Assembly: GCA_018824405.1 (NCBI GenBank)
Contig: JAHJGO010000019.1
Location: 1 to 43,039, forward strand
DNA: 43,039 bases
Direction of reading: 5' to 3'
DNA from: Gammaproteobacteria bacterium
GTDB lineage: Bacteria; Pseudomonadota; Gammaproteobacteria; Burkholderiales; Sulfuricellaceae
The first letter of the stretch is position 1. Every line of letters begins with the position of its first letter. A program made the position numbers and the translations under genes. Positions 1 to 8,484 of this stretch are shown here, in pieces. Below the pieces are notes generated by a model. It was not told the origin of the DNA, searched no databases, and saw only the letters and a list, made by a program, of their open reading frames with translations.

Positions 1-600
1 GACAGCGATGCCGACAGTGACGCTGATAGTGACGCCGATAGTGACGCCGATAGTGACGCCGATAGCGATGCCGACAGCGATGCTGATAGTGACGCCGACA
101 GCGATGCCGACAGTGACGCTGATAGTGACGCCGATAGTGACGCCGATAGCGATGCCGATAGCGATGCCGATAGCGATGCTGATAGTGACGCAGACAGCGA
201 TGCTGACAGTGACGCTGACAGTGACGCAGACAGCGATGCCGATAGCGATGCTGATAGTGACGCTGATAGTGACGCCGACAGCGACGCAGATAGCGATGCC
301 GATAGCGATGCCGATAGCGATGCAGACAGCGATGCTGATAGTGACGCCGATAGTGACGCCGATAGTGACGCCGATAGCGACGCAGATAGCGATGCCGATA
401 GCGATGCCGATAGCGATGCCGATAGCGATGCAGACAGCGATGCTGATAGTGACGCCGACAGCGATGCTGACAGTGACGCTGACAGTGACGCAGACAGCGA
501 TGCCGATAGCGATGCCGATAGCGATGCTGATAGTGACGCTGATAGTGACGCAGACAGCGATGCTGACAGTGACGCTGACAGTGACGCAGACAGCGATGCC
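1..600 (+). repeat. 50 tandem 12-bp units encoding DSDA
   Basis: Every 12 bases encode Asp-Ser-Asp-Ala without one exception across 600 bases, while the DNA varies at synonymous sites (GAC/GAT, AGC/AGT, GCC/GCT/GCA). Blocks of several units recur with the same synonymous pattern, for example around 170-240 and 527-600, which suggests expansion by multi-unit duplication. The array continues beyond the left edge. Confidence 0.95.
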
Positions 601-1110
601 GATAATGAAGAAGGCGGTAGTGGAGGCAAAGGTAGTGGCGGAGGCCAGGCCGGTGGCAAAGGTGGCGAGGCCACGGACGAAGAAGGCGGCAAAGAGCCAG
701 AAGGCGGCAAAGAGCCAGAAGGCGGCAAAGAGCCAGAAGGTGGCAAAGAGCCAGAAGGCGGCAAAGAGCCAGAAGGCGGCAAAGAGCCAGAAGGCGGCAA
801 AGAGCCAGAAGGTGGCAAAGAGCCAGAAGGCGGCAAAGAGCCAGAAGGTGGCAAAGAGCCAGAAGGCGGCAAAGAGCCAGAAGGTGGCAAAGAGCCAGAA
901 GGCGGCAAAGAGCCAGAAGGCGGCAAAGAGCCAGAAGGTGGCAAAGAGCCAGGCGGTCGCGGAGGCGATAGCGATGGCCCAACTGAAGAAGATGTGTTTA
1001 CTGAAGGTGGTGGTGGGCACTCTTCCGGCGGAGGCGGCGATCCCGGGGCACCGTGGCCCGTTCCTCCAGACTTCTTCGACCAGGACCCTGATGTAGGGGG
1101 AGATAACTAA
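1..1110 (+). CDS. C-terminal part of a large repeat-rich surface protein (Lap-type adhesin candidate), 5' truncated by the window
   Basis: Frame 1 is open from the first base to TAA at 1108-1110. It encodes 50 consecutive DSDA units (residues 1-200 of the visible part), a Gly-rich linker, 14 GGKEPE units plus a final GGKEP, and a Gly/Pro/Asp-rich tail ending in DPDVGGDN. No catalytic domain, membrane anchor or sortase motif is visible, and I see no RTX nonapeptides in this part. A strong terminator follows, and lapE-, lapG- and lapD-like genes lie downstream. That context suggests the substrate of the Lap system, a giant type I-secreted adhesin held at the surface by an N-terminal retention module, but that module would lie outside the window, so the assignment is inferred from neighbours. 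The acidic DSDA tract could bind divalent cations. The unusual composition means the function cannot be read from this fragment alone. Confidence 0.75.
   Translation, partial: DSDADSDADSDADSDADSDADSDADSDADSDADSDADSDADSDADSDADSDADSDADSDADSDADSDADSDADSDADSDADSDADSDADSDADSDADSDADSDADSDADSDADSDADSDADSDADSDADSDADSDADSDADSDADSDADSDADSDADSDADSDADSDADSDADSDADSDADSDADSDADSDADSDADSDADNEEGGSGGKGSGGGQAGGKGGEATDEEGGKEPEGGKEPEGGKEPEGGKEPEGGKEPEGGKEPEGGKEPEGGKEPEGGKEPEGGKEPEGGKEPEGGKEPEGGKEPEGGKEPEGGKEPGGRGGDSDGPTEEDVFTEGGGGHSSGGGGDPGAPWPVPPDFFDQDPDVGGDN
685..951 (+). repeat. 18-bp tandem units encoding GGKEPE (14 full plus one partial)
   Basis: Units alternate mainly between GGC and GGT in the first codon and are otherwise almost identical at DNA level, so this array looks younger than the DSDA array upstream. 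The 15th unit ends in GGKEPG, leading into the C-terminal tail. Confidence 0.95.
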
Positions 1111-1123
1111 GTAGGTGTGTTAC

Positions 1124-1167
1124 TGAGGCGCTGGAAAAGACTCCAATTTCCAGCGCCTCATTTTTTA
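1124..1167 (+). terminator. Rho-independent terminator after the repeat protein
   Basis: A 14-bp perfect stem (1124-1137 with 1147-1160, sequence TGAGGCGCTGGAAA and its complement) with a 9-base loop is followed at once by a T-run. It starts 14 bases after the stop codon, so it should separate adhesin transcription from lapE. Confidence 0.93.
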
Positions 1168-1318
1168 TTTATAGTGGTGTGGTTTTTCTGTGAAACCCAT
1201 GAATTAGCCCAACACGGATCGCGTTACTTTGAAAAACAAGCTTGAGCATATTCTCGATGCCGCCTGAGTAAAAATGGATTTATCGCACCATCGGTAACAG
1301 ATATACATACAGGCAGAG

Positions 1319-1660
1319 AATTCCCGGTTCAAGAAACCGTATATGGATCAGGGACTGGTACGCAACACCTTGCAGGATGTTGTTGGCCGGAAGCCGTAGC
1401 GCAAGGCGGATTGGCACAAGCCTTGATTGAGTATCACAACTTGTCGGAGCGCGGAGCCTGTCAGGCCGTTGTTCTCCAGCCGTACACAGATCCGTTGAAC
1501 GTGACGGCAGGTCGATCACGGTAGCCATGCAAGCTTCCCTGGAAGTTAATCCACGACACGACTTTGGCTCGCTGTTTGACAGCTTTCAATTCCAACAAAA
1601 TCCGAGTCCTCTATTTCTGGATGGAACAGAATCGCGAGGAGAAGCAAGCCTTGATAATAT
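1319..1660 (+). pseudogene. Decayed IS3-family transposase remnant (orfA end / orfB start)
   Basis: The 655-base gap between the terminator and lapE contains no intact gene. In short shifted frames it reads like pieces of IS3 transposases: 1319-1399 gives RFKKPYMDQ...LQDVVGRKP and a stop, like the end of OrfA (RLKKMYAELALE...LKDVLGKK). About 1425-1500 gives ALIEYHNLSERGACQAV, like the LSERRACRLVGLSRSTYRY region of OrfB. About 1544-1590 gives NPRHDFGSLFDSF, like the HPRRGFWKLY region. At least three frame changes are needed. No terminal repeats were found, so the boundaries are approximate. Confidence 0.5.
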
Positions 1661-1704
1661 TTGACCCAACAAAGACTTGAAATGTCAGTCAAAAAAAAGT
1701 AAGG

Positions 1705-1760
1705 TTGACATAGGGTTAGCTAACAAAACAGTTAATGTAGTTTAATTTCAACAAGGGGAT
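1705..1760 (+). promoter_or_regulatory. Probable lapE promoter region with a TTGACA box and a small palindrome
   Basis: TTGACA at 1705-1710 is followed by the perfect 10-bp palindrome GTTAGCTAAC (1715-1724) and AT-rich sequence up to the Shine-Dalgarno-like AAGGGGAT before ATG 1766. A -10 box at canonical spacing is not convincing (GTTAAT at 1731 needs a 20-base spacer). The strong upstream terminator makes a promoter in this gap necessary, but its exact position is open. Confidence 0.35.
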
Positions 1761-1765
1761 AAATC

Positions 1766-3097
1766 ATGAAACGAAAAAACATCACTGCACTGGCTTTGCT
1801 TCCCTGCTTGGGTTTGTTCATGCCCAACCAACTACAGGCTGAAACACTTAAGGAAGTGGTTGAAAATGTGCTCAAAACCAATCCGGACGTTCTCACCAAG
1901 ACAAATCACCGACGCTCTATCGATGAGGAATTAAAAGGTGCAAAAGGTGGTTATTTTCCCAAAGTCGACTTGACTCTGGGTTATGGGAAAGAGCGAACAG
2001 AAAGTCCCTCCATTCCCAGCAATCCGTCTCTTACTCGACGCGAAGCAGAAATAAAATTGGGTCAAATGCTGTTTGATGGCTTTGGTGTCAGCAGTGAAGT
2101 AAACAGGCAAAAAGCGCGTTTAAACTCATCCGCCTACCTGACTTACGGAACTGCCGAAGAAACCAGCCTTAGCGCAGTAGAAGCTTACATCGAAGTATTA
2201 CGTCAACAGGATCTCGTGGCACTGGCAAAAGCAAACATGGAAAATCACCAGCGAACCCATGATCAGATTCAGCTACGAAGCGAAAGCGGTGTAGGACGCA
2301 AGGCGGATCTTGAGCAGGCTCGGGGCAGACTATCGCTGGCCAAATCCAACTTACTCGCGGTCCAAAGCAATCTGATCGATGCAGAGACAAAATACTTCTA
2401 CGTAATAGGTAACAACCCAAAGGATCTGACAAAACCGCAGATTCAAGAACACCTGCTACCTAAAACCGAATCAGAAGCCATTGAGATTGCTGCAAACAAC
2501 CATCCGATCCTCAAATCCTCCCTTTCGGATGTAGAAAGTGCGCAGGCTCAACACCAAGCTGCAAAATCCCTGCTCTATCCTCGTCTGGATTTGGAACTTT
2601 CTGCAGCGAGGAATGATAATGTTTCAGGTATTGAAGGTAACAACAACAATACACAGGCCATGCTACGCTTGCGCTACAACCTGTTTAAGGGCAAATCAGA
2701 CAGTGCCCGGGTCGATCAAACATCACTGCTGACCCAGGAAGCAACCCAGGTTTCCAACCGCACTCGCCGCCAGGTCGAACAGTCAACAAAATTGTCCTGG
2801 AACGCATATACAACTGCTGGAGAACGACTCTCTCATTTGAAAGATTTTGCAACTGCCAGCGAGGCCACACGTGAGGCCTACAGCAAGCAGTTCAATCTTG
2901 GCCAGCGTACCTTGCTGGATTTGCTGGACAGCGAAAACGAATACTATACCGCCCACACATCCTATGTAACCGGACAGTACACACAGCTTTTCGCGTCTTA
3001 CAGGTTATTGCAAAGTGAAGGTCGCCTACTTGAATCTCTTGGCGTTCCATTGCCTGAAGAAGCCATTGCACCGGCCAGCGAAAAGAAATCGAATTAA
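1766..3097 (+). CDS. lapE: TolC-family type I secretion outer-membrane protein (LapE-like)
   Basis: A 443-residue protein with a signal peptide (cleavage expected after QLQA, near residue 25) and the two-fold helical repeat structure of outer-membrane efflux proteins. The stretch GQMLFDGFGVSSEV and, one repeat later, RLRYNLFKGKSDSARV are the paired beta-barrel signatures of this family, and the SEYYTA-like DSENEYYTAHTSY helix near the end is typical of TolC proteins of type I systems. It should form the outer-membrane exit duct for the upstream adhesin. No ABC transporter or membrane-fusion gene is visible in the window, so these partners must be elsewhere, possibly to the left. Start ATG 1766 has AAGGGGAT eight bases upstream. 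The next gene, lapG, is the periplasmic protease of the same system, which supports LapE over a multidrug TolC. Confidence 0.87.
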   Translation: MKRKNITALALLPCLGLFMPNQLQAETLKEVVENVLKTNPDVLTKTNHRRSIDEELKGAKGGYFPKVDLTLGYGKERTESPSIPSNPSLTRREAEIKLGQMLFDGFGVSSEVNRQKARLNSSAYLTYGTAEETSLSAVEAYIEVLRQQDLVALAKANMENHQRTHDQIQLRSESGVGRKADLEQARGRLSLAKSNLLAVQSNLIDAETKYFYVIGNNPKDLTKPQIQEHLLPKTESEAIEIAANNHPILKSSLSDVESAQAQHQAAKSLLYPRLDLELSAARNDNVSGIEGNNNNTQAMLRLRYNLFKGKSDSARVDQTSLLTQEATQVSNRTRRQVEQSTKLSWNAYTTAGERLSHLKDFATASEATREAYSKQFNLGQRTLLDLLDSENEYYTAHTSYVTGQYTQLFASYRLLQSEGRLLESLGVPLPEEAIAPASEKKSN

Positions 3098-3107
3098 TTC
3101 CGGAAAG

Positions 3108-3137
3108 CCGGAAACTGAAGAGCATTTCCGGATTTTC
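3108..3137 (+). terminator. Weak hairpin with short T-run between lapE and lapG
   Basis: CCGGAAA (3108-3114) pairs with TTTCCGG (3125-3131) and is followed by ATTTTCT. A 7-bp stem with a 10-base loop is weak, so it may attenuate rather than end transcription into lapG. Confidence 0.35.
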
Positions 3138-3184
3138 TAGGGTGCTCTTGAGTAACGCCACTCCGGACATTAATCAGTGAGGCG

Positions 3185-3961
3185 TTGCTTTTAACTATTA
3201 AACTTTTTTTGGCGAGGTTCGGTTGCAGCGTGCAGCGCTTCTTGATCCGATTCTTTGACAAAAGCTTGAGTTCAAGCCTTTTGCACATTTCGCCAAGAGC
3301 AAGGGTGCTCTTAATTTGGGTAGTTGCTTTTATTTTCATCGCTCCTGGCGTGGCAGATCGGCTAGACCTGTCCGACAAAGTGCTGGCGTTTGTTGAAAAA
3401 AAATACGGGGCTCCTGCCCTCAAACGCGTGACCGACTGGAAACGCCTGATGGAAAACAGTCGCAACAAGTCAGAATCAGAAAAACTGGAACTGGTTAATC
3501 AGTTTTTCAACCAGACACCATTTGTTTCAGACATGGAACACTGGGGCAAGGAAGATTACTGGGCCACACCGATTGAAATGTTGGCAACCAGTGGTGGTGA
3601 CTGCGAAGATTTTGCCATTGGCAAATATTTTACGCTGGTACAAATGGGCGTACCGATCAAGAAATTGCAGATCACTTACGTGAAGGCGATGAACTGGAAC
3701 CCAATCAACCAGGCGCATATGGTACTGGCCTACTATCAGACACCCGATGCCATCCCCAACATACTGGATAACCTGATCCCGGAAATCAAGCCTGCCACTC
3801 GACGCAAGGACCTTACCCCAGTTTACAGTTTCAATGGTGACGGACTGTGGTTGGCCAAGGAACGCGGCTTGGGGAAAAACGTTGGTGGGTCGAGCCGGAT
3901 CAAGTTGTGGACGGATCTTAGCAGCCGGATGGGGAAAGAAACTGATGACCAACATCCCTAA
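3185..3961 (+). CDS. lapG: LapG-type periplasmic cysteine protease (bacterial transglutaminase-like)
   Basis: A 258-residue protein with a membrane segment near residues 40-56 (VLLIWVVAFIFIAPG) acting as signal/anchor, then the bacterial transglutaminase-like cysteine protease fold. The catalytic triad is visible: Cys140 in SGGDCEDFAI, His178 in NQAHMVL and Asp195 in NILDNL. Known LapG enzymes cut the N-terminal retention module of LapA-type adhesins, releasing them from the outer membrane, and are inhibited by binding to LapD, encoded 51 bases downstream. The start is uncertain: TTG 3185 with GTGAGG just upstream gives an N-terminus longer than typical LapG, and no ATG is available before the membrane segment. 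Lies 87 bases behind lapE. Confidence 0.92.
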   Translation: MLLTIKLFLARFGCSVQRFLIRFFDKSLSSSLLHISPRARVLLIWVVAFIFIAPGVADRLDLSDKVLAFVEKKYGAPALKRVTDWKRLMENSRNKSESEKLELVNQFFNQTPFVSDMEHWGKEDYWATPIEMLATSGGDCEDFAIGKYFTLVQMGVPIKKLQITYVKAMNWNPINQAHMVLAYYQTPDAIPNILDNLIPEIKPATRRKDLTPVYSFNGDGLWLAKERGLGKNVGGSSRIKLWTDLSSRMGKETDDQHP

Positions 3962-4012
3962 TGCTCAGGCGCACAAGCTCTGGGTTGGAACTATATCGAT
4001 GAGGATACAATC

Positions 4013-5971
4013 ATGACCCTGTTTCGTCAGTTGATCATCATCATTACCACTTTATTCCTGGTGGTTTTTCTGGGGACCTTCATCGTCAGTGTCAATAACA
4101 CCCGAGTCTTTCTCTCCAGCCAGCTACAGTCTCACGCCCAGGACGCTGCTACCTCGCTGGGTCTGTCGATATCTCCCCATGCCGCCAGCAATGACCTGAT
4201 TACCATGAGATCCATGGTAGATGCCATGTTCGATAGCGGCTACTACCGTGAAATCATTGTCGTTGACATCAATGGCAATCCATTGGTTGAGCGCAAGCTT
4301 CCCGTCACCATTGAAGAGGTACCACAGTGGTTTATCAATTTAGTGCCTCTTGAAACCCCCTTGGGAGAGGCCTTGGTCATGGCCGGTTGGCAACAGGCTG
4401 GAATGGTTAATGTACGCAGCAATCCGGGCATCGCCTATGCCAAGTTATGGCGCGACAGCATTGGCATGTTCTGGTGGCTTTTTGGCGCCGCGATTATCAC
4501 ACTCGGCTTGGGCTGGATTATTCTGAAAATTGTGCTGCGCCCCCTGCGCAATCTGGAAATTCAGGCAGAAGCCATTTGCCGGCGAGAATATCCGGTACAA
4601 GAGAAAATGCCCTGGACTCGAGAACTGCGCAGTTTTGTTCAGGCTATGAACCGCATGGTAACCAAGGTCAAGGAGATGTTCGAAGAACAGGCCCGCGCCA
4701 TGGAAAAAATGCGGGCACATGCCTATATGGATTCGGTAACAGGTCTAGGCAACCGGCGTCACCTTGAGGCTCAATTGCAAAACCTGATCAACAACCCGGA
4801 ACAATTTGCTGGAGGTGCGCTGTTCCTGCTGGAACTCAGGGGCTTCAAGGAATATAACGACCGTCGTGGTTATCAGGCTGGCGATGATCTTCTGCGCCAG
4901 GCAACCGTTCTGCTATCCAATATCAGCAACCCGCACCCTGACAGCTTCTGCGCACGTCTTGGCGGCGCTGACTTTGCCATGGTCATTCCCAACATTGATG
5001 CCACCGAAGCAGAAACAATTGGAAAACAACTGTCCGAATCCTTGCACCATTTGTATGAAGGTGGCATGACAGATTCAAGGGAAGTCGGCAATATTGGAAT
5101 CGCGCTCTACCGTGGGCAAGATTCCGTTTTCAAGTACCTGAGTGAAGCCGATTTGGCACTGCGGACTGCCCAGGCACAGGGAGGCAATGCCTGGCACCTG
5201 GAAAAACCCGAACAAAGCGCGCAGACTGAAATAGCAGGCGCGCAAAACTGGTCCACATTCCTCAATGAAGTCATCGCCAAACGACGCATTACCCTGCTAT
5301 TTCAGCCTGTTAAATGCTGTGTTTCGGAAAAAATCCTGCACTACGAAGTCTTGCTGCGTCTCATGGGAAATAACGAACAACTATTGAGTGCAGGCGTGTT
5401 CATGCCTTACGTCAACCGACTCGGCCTGCATCGCGAAATGGACCGATTAGTGGTAAGCGAAGTGATTGAACGCATGAAGCTTGATCACACCAGAGACATC
5501 CCTGCCATTGCCATCAACCTCTCGCCGGAGTCCGCACATGACGCGGCATTTTCTGACTGGTTATACGGGGAACTCAAAAAAAACCCGGACATCGCCAGCA
5601 AGCTAATCTTTGAAGTGACTGAATATGGCGCCACAAAAAATCTTGATTCAATACGGAGCCTGATCGACACGGTAAGTCTTGCCGGCGCCAAGTTCTCCCT
5701 CGATCACTTCGGCCGCGGGTTTAGATCATTCGGCTACCTCAGCAGCCTGAAAATTCATTATCTGAAAGTGGACGGCAGCTACATTCATGGCATCGACCAG
5801 GACAAGGACGACCAATTTTTTGTCGACGCTGTGATCAAAATCGCTCACGGCCTGGATATCGAGGTCATAGCCGAGTCTGTGGAAACGCGCGAAGAATGGA
5901 AAATGCTACAGGAACTCAATGTTTACGGCCTGCAAGGATATCTGGTCGGCGAACCGGCGGATCTGTTGTAG
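4013..5971 (+). CDS. lapD: LapD-type inner-membrane c-di-GMP receptor with degenerate GGDEF and EAL domains
   Basis: A 652-residue protein: TM1 at about 7-26, periplasmic LapD/MoxY N-terminal domain (27-152) with Trp126 in GWQQAG matching the LapG-binding tryptophan of Pseudomonas LapD, TM2 at 153-175, HAMP, then GGDEF and EAL domains. The GGDEF signature is LGGADF (316-321) and the EAL signature is YEVLLRL (444-450). The diguanylate cyclase site is clearly broken and the phosphodiesterase site probably altered, as expected for a receptor that binds c-di-GMP through its EAL domain and passes the state outward to sequester LapG. ATG 4013 has GAGGATA upstream. It follows lapG in the same direction and is followed after 51 bases by the accessory cluster without any visible terminator, so the two may share transcripts. 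Confidence 0.93.
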   Translation: MTLFRQLIIIITTLFLVVFLGTFIVSVNNTRVFLSSQLQSHAQDAATSLGLSISPHAASNDLITMRSMVDAMFDSGYYREIIVVDINGNPLVERKLPVTIEEVPQWFINLVPLETPLGEALVMAGWQQAGMVNVRSNPGIAYAKLWRDSIGMFWWLFGAAIITLGLGWIILKIVLRPLRNLEIQAEAICRREYPVQEKMPWTRELRSFVQAMNRMVTKVKEMFEEQARAMEKMRAHAYMDSVTGLGNRRHLEAQLQNLINNPEQFAGGALFLLELRGFKEYNDRRGYQAGDDLLRQATVLLSNISNPHPDSFCARLGGADFAMVIPNIDATEAETIGKQLSESLHHLYEGGMTDSREVGNIGIALYRGQDSVFKYLSEADLALRTAQAQGGNAWHLEKPEQSAQTEIAGAQNWSTFLNEVIAKRRITLLFQPVKCCVSEKILHYEVLLRLMGNNEQLLSAGVFMPYVNRLGLHREMDRLVVSEVIERMKLDHTRDIPAIAINLSPESAHDAAFSDWLYGELKKNPDIASKLIFEVTEYGATKNLDSIRSLIDTVSLAGAKFSLDHFGRGFRSFGYLSSLKIHYLKVDGSYIHGIDQDKDDQFFVDAVIKIAHGLDIEVIAESVETREEWKMLQELNVYGLQGYLVGEPADLL

Positions 5972-6022
5972 CGCAAAGTTGGCCAAGAGCCAAACAGCAG
6001 CATTAGAGAAACTCAGGTCATC

Positions 6023-8458
6023 ATGGGTGTCATCAAGAAAATTCTGTATCGCGGCAACATCCTGGGCAGGCCTCGCCATCGGAACCTGTTCCTCGATATG
6101 GAAGAAAATATCCATATTCATTACCGCGATCTTCGCATCGAACTGAGCCGTGACGAGTTCGAGGAAATTGCGGGTGCTTTTCAAAAACAATCTCAGGAAC
6201 TACAGGCCATCATCCAGAAAAAAAACTATCAGGATGGAAAATTGCCAAATGCCAACCAGGAGGATGTACGGATCTGGACCGAATCGAGCCTCAAGCATGA
6301 GGTGAAATATCATCCCCAACGTTTTTCCATGGAGGAATGCGGAGACGGCTACCACTTCCACTACCGGAATCTCAAGATACTGATCGACCGAGCCGAATTC
6401 AGGCAAATTGCTCAAGCATTCAAATCAATGGACGTGGACGGCCCCTACGCGGCCAGTTACGACGAAGTGCTCACGTTGCTGGAGGCCAACGAGGTGGATT
6501 TTATCCTGGCTTCCGGAAATATACCCGGAGAGATATTAAGCATCAGCATCGCCCGGCATCATCTCCCAAAACTCAATAGCATTTTCGAATATATCGGATT
6601 CACGGCGGAAACGCAGGATAAGGAACGATATTATCGGGGATCACTGCTCACAGTAGTAGCCAGGGTGGAAAGCCATCTTGCGGCTCTGGATTTCAAGCGC
6701 ATTCGGGCTCAGAAAGAAATCAGGCAACTGGCGGAATACCTATCCCAGGAAGGAGCGGCACTCGACCCCAATGAACTGAACCACATCAAGTGCCAGGTAG
6801 TGGATTATTATTCCGCCATCAGATCAGGCCAGGTACGGAATTTCGAAACCGATCCGCAACTATGGCTTTATGCTCCAGCCAACAAGCAGGTCGTTTTCCC
6901 CTACAATGCATCCGGGCTAGCAGACAGAAGCGATGCAGAAAAGATGTACCGCACGTGGAGCATGCTGCTGTCCAGTCTAAAGCTGGGTTTCGTCAAACCT
7001 AGCAAGATCATATTCACAACGCCTGAGCAAAATCGATTACAGGAACAGATCGATGAAGTCTTACGCAAGGAGATCGCCAGCGTTAATGCGGTCGATCGAA
7101 TTTTCATCATGGGCTCTGCATCGCGACAGGCCATGGGGTGGTACAAGACACCCTTTGTACACGGAAAACTTGTCAAGCTCGGTTCGGACGTGGACATTCT
7201 GGTCGAGATCAATCAAGGGAGAGAAGGCGACATCCCTGACAGCTGGCATTGCATCAACCCTGTCGCCTCCAACCATTGCGCCGTCTACCATCTTGGCCAG
7301 ATCCCTCTATCCGGTGGAGCGGAAGCGTGGGCAAAGCAATATCCAAATGTGGAATTCACCCACCACCTGATCGACGCTTATGTTTTCTTCCCTTCCAGAG
7401 GTTATCAGGAGGAAAAGGACGCCTTCCTGCATAAATTTGGCGCTCGAATTTACTATGATCGCTTACGTGATGGCCTCATCCCGCGCGATGCGGAACTAGA
7501 AGAATTAACCGGCCAGATTGCACAGTTTTATCCACTTGAGCAGATTGCTGTTGAAAAAATGACGGTCTCCACGCAAAACGCCCTTTATCGTGTAGCAGCG
7601 GGTCAGGACAATTACGTTCTCAAGCTGTTCAAAGTCTCGGGCAATTACCGCCGAAAACGAATTGCAGCGCATGCCGAATACGAGGCCAAGCTGGTCATGC
7701 ACCTGCGACAACATAACATCCCCACTGCCGGCATCATTCCCACCCGCACAGGAAGCCTTGCGGAAATATCTGGCTTTCCGGCATTGCTCTTTGAACGCCT
7801 CACCGGCACCGTCTGCAGTCGCCCGGAATACCCGCTCGACCGGATAGGCGCGGCCTTGGCAGCCATCCACCGGGTACAGATGGAACACCCCCTGGATTTT
7901 GCAGACACTTTTTCGTTCGAAGACACCTGCGCCATCTGGCTGCCACACTTCTATGCTTACGCAAAAAATGAGCAGCTCAGCGCCATGCTCGCAAAGACAT
8001 TCGCTCAACTGAAGCCCCTCGCTGACCGATTCAAGCACCCGACTGATCGCACCACGCTACTCTCGCGCAGCATTTGCGTCCATAACCATGGCGACGTCAC
8101 CCCCAAGAATGTGATGATCGACACAAGCGGGGAAGTGCAATTTTTTGATTTTAATAACGCTTTTTTCGGCCCTCGACTGGCCGACGTGATGGACGGGGGA
8201 TTTGAGTTCTCCTTGGCCGAAAAATATATTGAAGCTGTGGATTTCAGTCGATTCGACCAATTTCTCAAGCAGTATTCCAGGTTCTACCCGTTCACTTCGG
8301 CTGAGTATGAAGATCTGCCTCACTGGATAGCATTCGTGGGAATTATTAAATTCACCAAGGAAGTAAGGGTGCTGCTTGAAAACAGCAGCGAGAGTCTGCG
8401 AGAGCGGCGAGCACTGGCTATCGCGAATTTCGTTCTGACGCGCTCCGAAATCCATTAA
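6023..8458 (+). CDS. Nucleotidyltransferase-fold / APH-type phosphotransferase fusion with duplicated N-terminal motif
   Basis: An 811-residue protein not recognised as a named family. Residues 31-53 and 111-133 hold two copies of one motif (HIHYRDLRIELSRDEF and HFHYRNLKILIDRAEF). Residues 355-460 look like a nucleotidyltransferase fold: MGSASRQA (363-370) followed by GSDVDILVEI (387-396), where Asp389 and Asp391 fit the metal-binding DxD, and a further acidic candidate at Asp451. Residues 510-760 are an aminoglycoside/choline-kinase-like phosphotransferase: Lys534 (YVLKLF), HGDVTPKN (689-696) and the DFG-equivalent FFDFNN (707-712). Both catalytic centres look intact. The protein has no signal peptide. 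It opens the cluster behind lapD, and the next gene starts 26 bases later. Substrates are unknown; transfer of nucleotidyl and phosphoryl groups to a small molecule, sugar or protein is inferred from the folds only. Confidence 0.8.
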   Translation: MGVIKKILYRGNILGRPRHRNLFLDMEENIHIHYRDLRIELSRDEFEEIAGAFQKQSQELQAIIQKKNYQDGKLPNANQEDVRIWTESSLKHEVKYHPQRFSMEECGDGYHFHYRNLKILIDRAEFRQIAQAFKSMDVDGPYAASYDEVLTLLEANEVDFILASGNIPGEILSISIARHHLPKLNSIFEYIGFTAETQDKERYYRGSLLTVVARVESHLAALDFKRIRAQKEIRQLAEYLSQEGAALDPNELNHIKCQVVDYYSAIRSGQVRNFETDPQLWLYAPANKQVVFPYNASGLADRSDAEKMYRTWSMLLSSLKLGFVKPSKIIFTTPEQNRLQEQIDEVLRKEIASVNAVDRIFIMGSASRQAMGWYKTPFVHGKLVKLGSDVDILVEINQGREGDIPDSWHCINPVASNHCAVYHLGQIPLSGGAEAWAKQYPNVEFTHHLIDAYVFFPSRGYQEEKDAFLHKFGARIYYDRLRDGLIPRDAELEELTGQIAQFYPLEQIAVEKMTVSTQNALYRVAAGQDNYVLKLFKVSGNYRRKRIAAHAEYEAKLVMHLRQHNIPTAGIIPTRTGSLAEISGFPALLFERLTGTVCSRPEYPLDRIGAALAAIHRVQMEHPLDFADTFSFEDTCAIWLPHFYAYAKNEQLSAMLAKTFAQLKPLADRFKHPTDRTTLLSRSICVHNHGDVTPKNVMIDTSGEVQFFDFNNAFFGPRLADVMDGGFEFSLAEKYIEAVDFSRFDQFLKQYSRFYPFTSAEYEDLPHWIAFVGIIKFTKEVRVLLENSSESLRERRALAIANFVLTRSEIH

Positions 8459-8484
8459 GTACCGCACGACTGCGGCTGGATATT

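Noticed and set aside
1-951. CRISPR-like appearance of regular repeats
   Set aside because: Units are contiguous 12 and 18 bases without spacers and are in-frame protein repeats.
8-1096. Long open frame 2 (362 codons) over the repeat region
   Set aside because: The 12- and 18-base repeat units keep all frames open. Frame 1 gives the sensible acidic/Gly-rich protein and its stop lies just before a terminator; frame 2 gives artificial [10 protein letters not shown] and KSQKAA repeats.
1280-1528. 82-codon minus-strand open frame in the adhesin-lapE gap
   Set aside because: It lies over the IS3-like remnant read on the plus strand and shows no domain or start signal.
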